DNA of 7,498 nt from an uncultured bacterium (lineage in GTDB: Bacteria > Omnitrophota > Gorgyraeia > Gorgyraeales > Gorgyraeaceae): the NCBI GenBank assembly GCA_913009675.1, contig CAJVXD010000053.1, positions 1-7,498 of the forward strand, written 5' to 3'. This document shows, in pieces, positions 1 to 5,577 of this stretch; within the stretch, counting starts at the first letter, position 1; each line of letters begins with the position of its first letter. The notes beneath the pieces were generated by a model. The model worked only from the letters and a program-made list of their open reading frames with translations. It searched no databases and had not been told where the DNA came from. A program made the translations under genes and the position numbers.

Positions 1-56
1 GCGCTTCAAGACATACTCTGGATAGCCCTCATGGCAAGTAGCCACAAACCACATTG
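1..56 (-). pseudogene. Residual C-terminal GT2 coding sequence beyond the early stop
   Basis: Directly after the TAG, in the same frame, the minus strand reads QCGLWLLAMRAIQSMS and then meets TGA. Adding a single T at the TCTTGAAG run would let it continue as LKR to the window edge. QCG followed by an aromatic or Leu and then R/W matches a conserved place in polyprenyl-phosphate GT2 enzymes. This looks like decayed continuation of the gene at 57-524, with one nonsense change and possibly one frameshift. The call rests on about 19 codons and my memory of the family pattern. Confidence 0.4.
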
Positions 57-524
57 CTAAGTTTCTATTTGTTTAAGCTGTATAAGCGACATGACAAAAG
101 AGATAAATGTGTTTGTGCAGCGTCTTATAAAAGGCATCTTCTTAGGATTACGCATCCTGCTGCCAAGTACAAGATCCGCACCTGATGCATTATATTCTTC
201 GATAAACTTATGTATCTCTCTCAGGTCATGCTGACCATCTCCGTCCATGGTAATGGCAATATCGCATCCATTTTCCAGAGAATATTTTAGACCTTCCCTT
301 ATGCATCGTCCTTTCCCTGCATTTTTAGAATGCACTATAAGTTCTGCGCCGAATCTATTCGCATCTATGATGGTATGATCGCGGGACCCGTCATCTACGA
401 CCACGACCCTGAAACCCTGCTCCGCCAAGCCCCTTACAATAGGACCGATGGTCTTCCTCTCATTATACGCCGGTATGACTATAAATACGCTTAAGCCGTT
501 CCAGATATTACGTACCTGTGCCAT
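57..524 (-). CDS. GT2-family glycosyltransferase (DPM1/polyprenyl-phosphate type), C-terminally truncated
   Basis: The 155-residue product starts a GT-A fold family 2 transferase: VIPAYNE (16-22), VVDDGS (42-47), the metal-binding DXD within MDGDGQHD (93-100) and VLGSR (119-123). Members like this transfer a sugar from a nucleotide donor to dolichyl or undecaprenyl phosphate, or to lipid acceptors, at the cytoplasmic membrane face. The frame ends at TAG (59-57) after KQIET. Full-length relatives run to about 220-240 residues and at this point usually read D-S/T-QCG-F/Y-R. Here the bases after the stop still encode QCGLWLL in the same frame, so the missing residue would be the S/T. The gene is therefore probably truncated by a nonsense change and may be a pseudogene. 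The donor site is mostly present but the acceptor side is lost, so activity is doubtful. It sits 13 bp after the acyltransferase and is the last gene seen in the unit. Confidence 0.8.
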   Translation of the reverse strand: MAQVRNIWNGLSVFIVIPAYNERKTIGPIVRGLAEQGFRVVVVDDGSRDHTIIDANRFGAELIVHSKNAGKGRCIREGLKYSLENGCDIAITMDGDGQHDLREIHKFIEEYNASGADLVLGSRMRNPKKMPFIRRCTNTFISFVMSLIQLKQIET

Positions 525-533
525 ATAAGATAA

Positions 534-539
534 TCCCCT
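534..539 (-). promoter_or_regulatory. Ribosome binding site that decides the GT2 start
   Basis: AGGGGA on the minus strand overlaps the acyltransferase TAG stop (540-538) and sits nine bases before the ATG at 524. A TTG at 548 in the same frame would add eight residues but has no such site, so the ATG is the better start. Confidence 0.6.
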
Positions 540-1419
540 ATAATACAAACGCGTCTACTGGTGTCTCCCAGAACCTTCTGAACACAAGCCATTGTTCCGG
601 GTGAGAGCTGATATGCCTTTCCATTGCAGCTATAAAACCCCTGGTTATTTTTTTAATAGCCTCGCTGTCTTTAATATCACGGCCCCCCTGGACCTCGATG
701 GGTTTATCAAATACCAGTCTGTAATTAAACCTGTTGTCCCTCAAGAGAAAACCAGGAACAATGGCCGCCTTTGTCTTCAGGCTGAGAATGGCAGGGCCCT
801 TAGGTATGTTGGTAGGCATCCCAAAAAAATCTAGTTTTATGCCGGTGTTCGTAAAATCCCTGTCCCCCGCCAATGCCAGGATACCATTTTTAAATAAGGT
901 TGAGACGCAGCGTTTCATAAGCGAGCTCATCCGGATTACCTTTAAGCCCTTCCTTTCCCTTTGCCTTATAAAAAAGTCATTTATATTCTTATACCTGTGA
1001 TTCAGGGCAACGGCGGATATGTCATAACCGAGCATAGCCGTTACTATGCCGCCCATCTCCCAGCTGCCAATATGGCATGTGACGACAATGACACCCTTTT
1101 GTCTTTTCAGCGCTCCCTCAAGGTTTTCCAATCCCTCAACCTTAACCCTTTTATCGATGTATTTCCTGTCGACTCTCGCTATCCTGAAAAAGTCCACAAG
1201 ATAGAGCCCGAAGTTCCTGAATACCTTCCGTGCCATAAGACGGCTCTGCTCCATGTCCTTTTTCAGAATTATACTCAGGTTCTCCGCAACGGCCTGCCTA
1301 TCCTTCCTTGCAAGAAAATATTGGATATCAGAAAACCTTTCTGCCAGCCAATATGCCGCTTTTAATGGCAGCATATTTGCAAGAAGATACCCCACTCTAT
1401 ACATAAGATAAAAAAACAT
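538..1419 (-). CDS. LpxL/HtrB-like lysophospholipid (lipid A-type) acyltransferase
   Basis: The 293-residue protein belongs to the LPLAT family that includes the late acyltransferases of lipid A. A hydrophobic N-terminal segment (about 1-28) would anchor it to the inner membrane. The catalytic HX4E pair is H116 and E121 in TCHIGSWEMGG, as in E. coli LpxL. Downstream are GDRDF (185-189), FFGMPTNIPKGPA (198-210), and the C-terminal signature HPEQWLVFRRFWE (273-285). The start ATG at 1419 follows AAGGGA by 12 bases and lies five bases after the glycosyltransferase stop. The next Met, at residue 6, has no ribosome site. Transfer of an acyl chain to a lipid A precursor is the textbook role. Linked to a GT28 glycolipid glycosyltransferase, it could instead acylate another glycolipid. 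No lpx genes are seen nearby, so the true acceptor is open. The GT2 gene begins 13 bp after it. Confidence 0.92.
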   Translation of the reverse strand: MFFYLMYRVGYLLANMLPLKAAYWLAERFSDIQYFLARKDRQAVAENLSIILKKDMEQSRLMARKVFRNFGLYLVDFFRIARVDRKYIDKRVKVEGLENLEGALKRQKGVIVVTCHIGSWEMGGIVTAMLGYDISAVALNHRYKNINDFFIRQRERKGLKVIRMSSLMKRCVSTLFKNGILALAGDRDFTNTGIKLDFFGMPTNIPKGPAILSLKTKAAIVPGFLLRDNRFNYRLVFDKPIEVQGGRDIKDSEAIKKITRGFIAAMERHISSHPEQWLVFRRFWETPVDAFVL

Positions 1420-1424
1420 AACTG

Positions 1425-2543
1425 TTATATGTCCCTTACTAATTTAGCGATATCCATCGCTGCGTTAGGCTTCTTTAAAGCGCCGGCCTGTTTCTTCATC
1501 TCCTCCAGTTTGACGCCTCCAAAAAGAAGTTCTTTCGTAAGCGCTGCTATATCTTCGCTGTCCTCTGCCTTAACCGCTACCCCCTCTTCCAGCAGGAATT
1601 GGGCATTCTTTGCCTCCTGGCCCGGTATCGGATGCACGATAATCATAGGCAGGTCCTTGCATAATGCCTCGGCGGTAGTAAGCCCGCCCGGTTTTGTAAT
1701 AACGATGGTCGATATCTCCATAAGTTCATCCACGTTTTTAATATGGCCAAGAACAACCATCTTCTTTTTATACCTTGCTGCCCTCTTTTGTAATATCACT
1801 TCCAATCTCCTGTTGGTCCCGCACACAACAATCAACTGAAAGAAAAATTCGATACCCTCGAGCACGTCTACTGTATCCTCGACAGGCCCAAGGCCCTGGC
1901 TCCCGCCCATGATAAGCAATGTGGGTATATCGGATCTAAGTACAATCCTTTTGCAGATCTCGTCCTTGTTGCAGGGTTTGCTAAATCTTAAGGAAACAGG
2001 GATCCCGAATACCTTTATCTTGGTTTCGCTAACCCCGTTCTTTATAAAACTCTCCTTACTTGCCGCGGACGGCATAATATAATAATCTACATTCCTGAAT
2101 ATCCAGTAGGCATGCGGGGCATGATCCGTCAAAACCCCTATAAGCGGCAAATCCAGATTCAGATTTTTTTTATAGTCAGCTATCATGCCGCATGGGAAGG
2201 CCTGCGTGCATATAACTGCGTCCGGCCTGAACTCTTCAAGTAAAACCTTTAACTTTTTAGAATTAAACCTGTGTATCATATCGCGCATACCCTGAACATT
2301 CTTTAAAACCTTTGGATTATCGTAAAGATACTCCCATACCTCCGGCTTGCTCCTGATAACACTCATATAGGTTTTATTGATTATCTTTTCCAGTATAGGA
2401 TTTGTGTAGCCAAATGCATTTATATTCATGGTTTCAACCGAAGGGGCTATCTGTTTTAGTGCGTTTTCTATAGCCATGCTCGCACAATGATGTCCGGAAT
2501 TCAAGGTGATATACATTAACAATATCTTCTTTTTATCTCGCAT
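1425..2543 (-). CDS. GT28-family glycosyltransferase, MGDG synthase/processive diacylglycerol glucosyltransferase-like
   Basis: The 372-residue protein has the two-domain GT-B layout of the MGDG-synthase/UgtP/MurG group. The N-terminal domain (about 6-170) starts with LNSGHHCAS, the counterpart of the usual GSGHHxAA acceptor loop, and contains TDHAPHAYW (139-147). The C-terminal nucleotide-sugar domain (about 178-365) has FGIPV, MGGSQGLG (212-219), KPGGLTTAEAL (284-294) and PIPGQEAKNAQFL (305-317). Family members transfer a sugar from UDP-glucose, UDP-galactose or similar donors to diacylglycerol at the membrane face. No signal peptide or membrane helix is evident, as expected for peripheral enzymes. 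The ATG at 2543 lies 11 bp inside the end of the aminotransferase gene, suggesting translational coupling. The acyltransferase follows after five bases. The glycolipid role is a family-level inference, and donor and acceptor are unknown. Ser at N-S-G in place of G-S-G is a small departure. Confidence 0.88.
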   Translation of the reverse strand: MRDKKKILLMYITLNSGHHCASMAIENALKQIAPSVETMNINAFGYTNPILEKIINKTYMSVIRSKPEVWEYLYDNPKVLKNVQGMRDMIHRFNSKKLKVLLEEFRPDAVICTQAFPCGMIADYKKNLNLDLPLIGVLTDHAPHAYWIFRNVDYYIMPSAASKESFIKNGVSETKIKVFGIPVSLRFSKPCNKDEICKRIVLRSDIPTLLIMGGSQGLGPVEDTVDVLEGIEFFFQLIVVCGTNRRLEVILQKRAARYKKKMVVLGHIKNVDELMEISTIVITKPGGLTTAEALCKDLPMIIVHPIPGQEAKNAQFLLEEGVAVKAEDSEDIAALTKELLFGGVKLEEMKKQAGALKKPNAAMDIAKLVRDI

Positions 2544-3687
2544 TGTTTTTTAAAAAATCCTCTATTCGCAGGCAGGCCTCTCTTAGGTCCGACATCCTTG
2601 AGGCATAGGAAATGCGTATATGGTCATTGCCTTTCAAACCGAATGCACTTCCCGGCACGACCGCCACCTTCTTTTCTTTCAATAACCTCTTCGCAAACTC
2701 GATATCCCCCATCCCTGTGTTTCTTATAGACGGGAAGACATAAAAAGCACCTTCAGGCCTACGGCACTCAAGTCCTATCTCAGCAAGACGCCCCAGTATA
2801 AATTCGCGCCTTCTTTTGTATTCAGACTTCATCTCAACCAGATATCGCTTTGAACCACTCAGCGCCTCAATTGCGCCTATCTGTCCCATGATAGGAGCGC
2901 ATAGCATGGTATACTGATGTATCTTTGTCATGCCTGCTATTATCTCCTCTGGCCCGCAGGCAAACCCCACCCTCCAACCTGTCATAGCAAATGACTTTGA
3001 AAATCCGTTTAGATAAAGTGTCTTCCCCTTCATCCCTTTTAATGTGCTTATGGGCGTATGCGGGAAATCATAGGTCAAATCTCCGTAGATCTCTTCACTG
3101 ACAACAACTATGTTGTTCCTTAGAAAGACCCTGGACAGGGCCGTGAGCTCCTTTTTTGAATAGGAGACACCCGTCGGGTTCGCGGGATAGTTTAAAATAA
3201 TCGCCTTTACGTCCTTTGATATGTGTTTTTCAAGCAGGGCCGGGGTCAATCTAAAGCCCGTCTTTCTTGTATCAATAAATACAGGCACGCCGCCTGCCAG
3301 AGAACTAACAGGGTAATAAGACACATAATAGGGCACCTGTATCAGGACCTTATCTCCATGGTCCAAAAGCGTCCGCATTGCAATGTCCAGGGCCTCACTT
3401 ACACCCGCAGTGATTAAGATCTCCCTCTCGGGATCATAACTTAAGGCATACCTCTTTTTCAAGGACCTTGCAATCTGTAATCTAAGTTCATAGAGGCCTT
3501 TGTTGGACGTATACGAAGTATATCCCTTTTCAATTGAAAAAATGCTGGATTCGCATATGCCCCATGGCGTGACAAAATCCGGCTCGCCGACTCCAAGGGA
3601 AATAACACCCTTCGTGCCTATAACAAGTTCAAAAAATTCCCTTATACCGGAAGGCGGTATTTGCTGTAGTTTTTTTGATATCTTCAT
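2533..3687 (-). CDS. alaT: PLP-dependent aminotransferase, class I, AlaT/YugH (PatA-like) type
   Basis: This is a fold-type I aminotransferase of about 384 residues that would move an amino group between an amino acid and a 2-oxo acid in the cytoplasm. Its N-terminal PPSGIREFFEL and SLGVGEPDFVTPW, and its KIHQYTMLCAPIMGQ, closely resemble Bacillus YugH (alanine transaminase). Counting from the ATG at 3687, the PLP lysine is K231 in NGFSKSFA, N170 lies in YPANPTG, Y201 in EEIYGDL, R239 in TGWRVGF, and the carboxylate-binding arginine is R358 in IRISYA. The residue that normally reads Asp and holds the PLP ring nitrogen (DEIY) is Glu198 here. An ATG at 3702 would add five residues. I prefer 3687 because GGGGTG (3700-3695) stands seven bases before it and the resulting N-terminus fits the family. 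The next gene overlaps by 11 bp. Substrate specificity is inferred; aspartate or another amino acid is possible. Confidence 0.9.
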   Translation of the reverse strand: MKISKKLQQIPPSGIREFFELVIGTKGVISLGVGEPDFVTPWGICESSIFSIEKGYTSYTSNKGLYELRLQIARSLKKRYALSYDPEREILITAGVSEALDIAMRTLLDHGDKVLIQVPYYVSYYPVSSLAGGVPVFIDTRKTGFRLTPALLEKHISKDVKAIILNYPANPTGVSYSKKELTALSRVFLRNNIVVVSEEIYGDLTYDFPHTPISTLKGMKGKTLYLNGFSKSFAMTGWRVGFACGPEEIIAGMTKIHQYTMLCAPIMGQIGAIEALSGSKRYLVEMKSEYKRRREFILGRLAEIGLECRRPEGAFYVFPSIRNTGMGDIEFAKRLLKEKKVAVVPGSAFGLKGNDHIRISYASRMSDLREACLRIEDFLKNNAR

Positions 3688-3708
3688 AACGAAACACCCC
3701 ATAGATTC

Positions 3709-3728
3709 CCGCGTCCTTACGGACGCGG
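3709..3728 (-). repeat. Perfect 8-bp GC-rich hairpin just upstream of the aminotransferase gene
   Basis: The minus strand reads CCGCGTCC-GTAA-GGACGCGG, an uninterrupted eight-pair stem with a tetraloop. It ends 21 bp before the preferred ATG and eight bases before the Shine-Dalgarno. No T-run follows, so it is not a classic terminator. It could be a 5'-UTR stem that protects the mRNA or affects start access, or part of a dispersed palindromic (REP-like) repeat together with the palindrome at 3740-3754. Confidence 0.55.
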
Positions 3729-3736
3729 CCCTTACT

Positions 3737-3761
3737 GTTACGAGCCTTGCTCGTCTGTCAA
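3737..3761 (-). promoter_or_regulatory. Tentative sigma-70-type promoter for the aminotransferase unit
   Basis: A perfect -35 hexamer TTGACA occurs at 3761-3756 on the minus strand, between the putative terminator and the aminotransferase start. The -10 side is poor: TAACAG at 15 bp or AACAGT at 16 bp spacing each match only three of six consensus bases. Such a promoter could depend on an activator. Position and the -35 match are the only support. Confidence 0.22.
3740..3754 (-). promoter_or_regulatory. Perfect 6-3-6 palindrome, candidate operator or hairpin
   Basis: The minus strand reads ACGAGC-AAG-GCTCGT, a perfect dyad of six bases around a three-base centre. It starts one base downstream of a TTGACA hexamer (3761-3756), so it would fill the -35/-10 spacer if that hexamer is a promoter. 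Its size is in the range of Lrp-family operators, and an Lrp-family gene is next door. A simple RNA hairpin, or half of a REP-like pair with the hairpin at 3709-3728, are the alternatives. Confidence 0.4.
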
Positions 3762-3770
3762 GCCGGGCAG

Positions 3771-3914
3771 CAGGGTGTTGAAGGCTTCTTTATTTTGATT
3801 TTGCGAAACATACAATCAACGAACAACTAAAAAGCCTGCCTCTCAAAATAAAAGAGAGTGAAGCCCAACCCTACAAACAACATATCTTTTGGCCGGACGT
3901 CCTTCAACACCCTG
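3771..3914. repeat. Perfect 14-bp inverted repeat enclosing 116 bp (possible MITE-like element)
   Basis: CAGGGTGTTGAAGG at 3771-3784 is the exact reverse complement of CCTTCAACACCCTG at 3901-3914. The flanking bases do not continue the match. The layout, 144 bp with terminal inverted repeats in an intergenic gap and no coding capacity, is that of a miniature inverted-repeat element. I see no clean target-site duplication outside the arms. The arms could instead pair in the transcript around the terminator that sits between them. Confidence 0.5.
3829..3864 (-). terminator. Probable Rho-independent terminator of the hisD-lip-alaR unit
   Basis: On the minus strand an interrupted stem forms from GCTT-ca-CTCTC (3864-3854) pairing with GAGAG-gc-AGGC (3844-3834), including one G-T wobble. 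It has a nine-base AT-rich loop and is followed at once by five T (3833-3829). It lies 86 bp past the regulator's stop codon. The inner stem is only five base pairs and the two-base mismatch weakens it, so it may leak. Confidence 0.45.
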
Positions 3915-3949
3915 TCCCCCTGCCTGAAGCTGCCTTCATTCCCGATAGA

Positions 3950-4435
3950 TTAAAACGATATCGCAATGCGTTTATTGCGCTCGACACGTTTAAGTATATC
4001 TCCGTCCTCTTTATATTTTTTCAGAAGAAAATGTGTAACCGTACCCCTCACATTATCAAGGGTTGCAAGGCGCCCGGAAACAAAACTGCTTACGGCATGT
4101 ATATCTCTTCCTTCCACCACCAGCAAAAGATCGTATGTGCCTGAGAGGAGATAACAACTCACCACCTCTGGAAACCTGTATATCCTTTCGGCAATACGGT
4201 CAAAGCCATGCCCTCTCTGAGGCGCAATCCTTACCTCTATCAAGGCGCGCACAGCCCTCTGCTCATCCTTTATAAGCTCTTTATTGAGAACGGCCTTGTA
4301 TTTAATTATGACCCCGTCCCTTTCCAGCTTCTTTATGTCCTTCTTCACCGAATTAACGCTCTTTTTTAAAATCTGCGCTATCTCTTCAGGCGTACTACGC
4401 GCATCTTTCTCCAGGATCTCAAGTATTTCCTTCAT
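3950..4435 (-). CDS. alaR: Lrp/AsnC-family transcriptional regulator, AlaR/YugG type
   Basis: The 161-residue protein has an N-terminal winged helix-turn-helix (roughly 5-48, recognition region about 16-37). A C-terminal RAM/AsnC ligand-binding domain follows (about 62-140), with the usual effector-pocket stretch SGTYDLLLVVEG at 98-109. Lrp-family proteins form dimers and octamers that bind amino acids and switch nearby genes. The stretch from GHGFDRIAERIYRFPEV onward, including THFLLKKYKEDG, closely matches my memory of Bacillus subtilis YugG (AlaR), the regulator beside the alanine transaminase gene yugH (alaT). The next gene here is a YugH-type aminotransferase, which strengthens that reading. 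The ATG at 4435 follows GGAGG (4445-4441) by five bases, and the gap to the lipoyl gene is only 12 bp, so it is probably co-transcribed with the lip genes. The family is firm; the AlaR role and alanine as ligand are inferred. Confidence 0.88.
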   Translation of the reverse strand: MKEILEILEKDARSTPEEIAQILKKSVNSVKKDIKKLERDGVIIKYKAVLNKELIKDEQRAVRALIEVRIAPQRGHGFDRIAERIYRFPEVVSCYLLSGTYDLLLVVEGRDIHAVSSFVSGRLATLDNVRGTVTHFLLKKYKEDGDILKRVERNKRIAISF

Positions 4436-4447
4436 GATAACCTCCGT

Positions 4448-4678
4448 TTATTCTATAATAGCCAATACGCCCCCTACCTTAACCGTATCGCCTTCCTTCG
4501 CTACGATCCTTTTTAATACCCCTGATGATCTTGAGGGGACATTAAAAGCCGCCTTGTCAGTGGCCATCTCAACTATCTCGTCTCCGTCTTTGATGTCATC
4601 TCCCTCTTTCCTGTGCCAGAAAGAAACGACTGCCTCGTTTACCCCTTCTGCCAATTCAGGTAACTTCAGTTCTGCCAT
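4448..4678 (-). CDS. Stand-alone lipoyl (biotin/lipoyl-attachment) domain protein
   Basis: The 76-residue product is a single lipoyl domain of the type found at the N-terminus of 2-oxoacid dehydrogenase E2 subunits. It opens with MAELKLPELAEGV and carries the lysine hairpin EMATDKAAFNVPS, with K42 as the expected lipoylation site. It closes with the symmetry-related half GVLKRIVAKEGDTVKVGGVLAIIE split over residues 53-76. It then stops at TAA, with no hinge, subunit-binding or acyltransferase domain. The gene is not an obvious fragment. It begins with a strong GGAGGTG (4689-4683), ends where a lipoyl domain naturally ends, and the Shine-Dalgarno of the next gene begins two bases after its stop. 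It lies 38 bp after lipA, so it is a likely substrate of LipB and LipA. It could be a free carrier for a 2-oxoacid dehydrogenase or another lipoate-using complex. It looks E2-like rather than GcvH-like. Biotin is less likely, because the motif is DKA and not MKM. Confidence 0.9.
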   Translation of the reverse strand: MAELKLPELAEGVNEAVVSFWHRKEGDDIKDGDEIVEMATDKAAFNVPSRSSGVLKRIVAKEGDTVKVGGVLAIIE

Positions 4679-4716
4679 AATACACCTCCGTATCTTACCA
4701 GGCCTGACCCCCTGTA

Positions 4717-5577
4717 TTATTCTATGAAAGATGACCTCGTAAATGGACTGCAGGAGTATTTTTTAAATCCTGCTTCCTGTGCCCACCTTGAAAATTGCTC
4801 AAATGCACTCGGATGCAAGAATTCCTGGACCTCCAGACAGCCATGATCAGGCCTTAGATATTGTCCGATTGTGATTATATCGCATCCGGCGCTTCTCAGG
4901 TCATGCATCACGCTGTAGACCTCATCCTTTGTTTCACCAAACCCTACCATCATGCCGCTTTTTGTGAACATACCGGCCCTTAATCCCTTTGCATATCTTA
5001 TAACATCCAGGGACCGCTCGTAGTCTGCCCCAGGCCTCACTGTACCGTAAAGCCTGGGTACAGTCTCTATATTGTGCGAAAAGATATCGGGCCCCGCAGA
5101 AACAACTATTTCTACCAGGTCTCTTTTACCACAAAAATCAGGCACAAGTACTTCTATATCTAAATCGTTATCAAGCCCTCTTAAAATCCTTACGCAATCT
5201 GCGAAATGCCCTGCACCGGCATCGCCCAAATCATCCCTTGTAACTGATGTGATCACCACCCTGCTAAGGCCTAATCTTTTTACGGCTTCCTTTATCCTGA
5301 AAGGTTCCCTTTTATCCGGAGGCCCTAAAGACCCTCTTCCCCCGATAGAACAGAACCTGCAGGAACGTGTGCAGCAATTACCAAGGATCAAAAATGTGCA
5401 CTTACGCCTTGAAAAACAATCGTAGATATTAGGGCACCTGGCGCTTTGACATACGGTATTAATATGCAATCCCTTGAGGATGCTCTCTGTATCTCTTAGC
5501 CCTTTATCAATCTTTACGGACCGCCGCAGCCAGCAGGGAAACCTTTTCAAATGAGGACTTAAGCTTATCTTTGGCAT
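4717..5577 (-). CDS. lipA: Lipoyl synthase LipA (radical SAM)
   Basis: LipA inserts two sulfurs at C6 and C8 of the octanoyl chain that LipB has attached, giving lipoyl groups. It is a radical SAM enzyme with two 4Fe-4S clusters. The auxiliary-cluster motif CX4CX5C is present as C43, C48 and C54 (CQSARCPNIYDC). The SAM-cluster motif CX3CX2C is C69, C73 and C76. The C-terminal serine that ligates the auxiliary cluster in the family is present in the RSS of TRSSFIE, where most members read RSSY and continue; here Phe replaces Tyr and the protein ends three residues later. Length is 286 residues, normal for the family. The ATG at 5577 gives a typical N-terminus ending in WLRR before the first cluster motif, and it overlaps lipB by 71 bp. 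A TTG at codon 10 is the only nearby alternative and would still overlap. The lipoyl-domain gene follows after 38 bp. Confidence 0.97.
   Translation of the reverse strand: MPKISLSPHLKRFPCWLRRSVKIDKGLRDTESILKGLHINTVCQSARCPNIYDCFSRRKCTFLILGNCCTRSCRFCSIGGRGSLGPPDKREPFRIKEAVKRLGLSRVVITSVTRDDLGDAGAGHFADCVRILRGLDNDLDIEVLVPDFCGKRDLVEIVVSAGPDIFSHNIETVPRLYGTVRPGADYERSLDVIRYAKGLRAGMFTKSGMMVGFGETKDEVYSVMHDLRSAGCDIITIGQYLRPDHGCLEVQEFLHPSAFEQFSRWAQEAGFKKYSCSPFTRSSFIE

Noticed and set aside
57..59. TAG recoding (for example pyrrolysine or an alternative code) to explain the GT2 stop
   Set aside because: hisD and the acyltransferase end naturally at TAG, no other gene has an internal TAG, and a Ser-to-stop mutation is simpler.
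525..548. TTG at 548 as the start of the GT2 gene, giving eight more residues and a 11-bp overlap with the acyltransferase
   Set aside because: There is no ribosome site before it, whereas the ATG at 524 has AGGGGA nine bases upstream and keeps the whole conserved domain.
961..1365. Plus-strand open frames inside the acyltransferase, glycosyltransferase, lipA, lipB and hisD regions
   Set aside because: They lie opposite firmly identified minus-strand genes, resemble no family I know, and lack credible start signals, so they are antisense shadows.
3785..3833. AT-rich stretch with TTGATT and TTGTTC on the minus strand, considered as a promoter
   Set aside because: No convincing -10 hexamer at 16-18 bp from either; the matches are at chance level for AT-rich DNA.
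3925..3938. Small hairpin (5-bp stem TGAAG/CTTCA, 4-base loop) 11 bp after the regulator's stop, considered as a terminator
   Set aside because: The stem is short and is followed by a G-rich run on the minus strand, not by T; the structure at 3864-3829 fits a terminator better.
4448..4678. Reading the 76-residue lipoyl protein as a biotin carrier or as a broken E2 gene
   Set aside because: The modification motif is TDKA rather than MKM, and the gene is tightly framed by its own and the next gene's Shine-Dalgarno, with no remnant E2 sequence after its stop.
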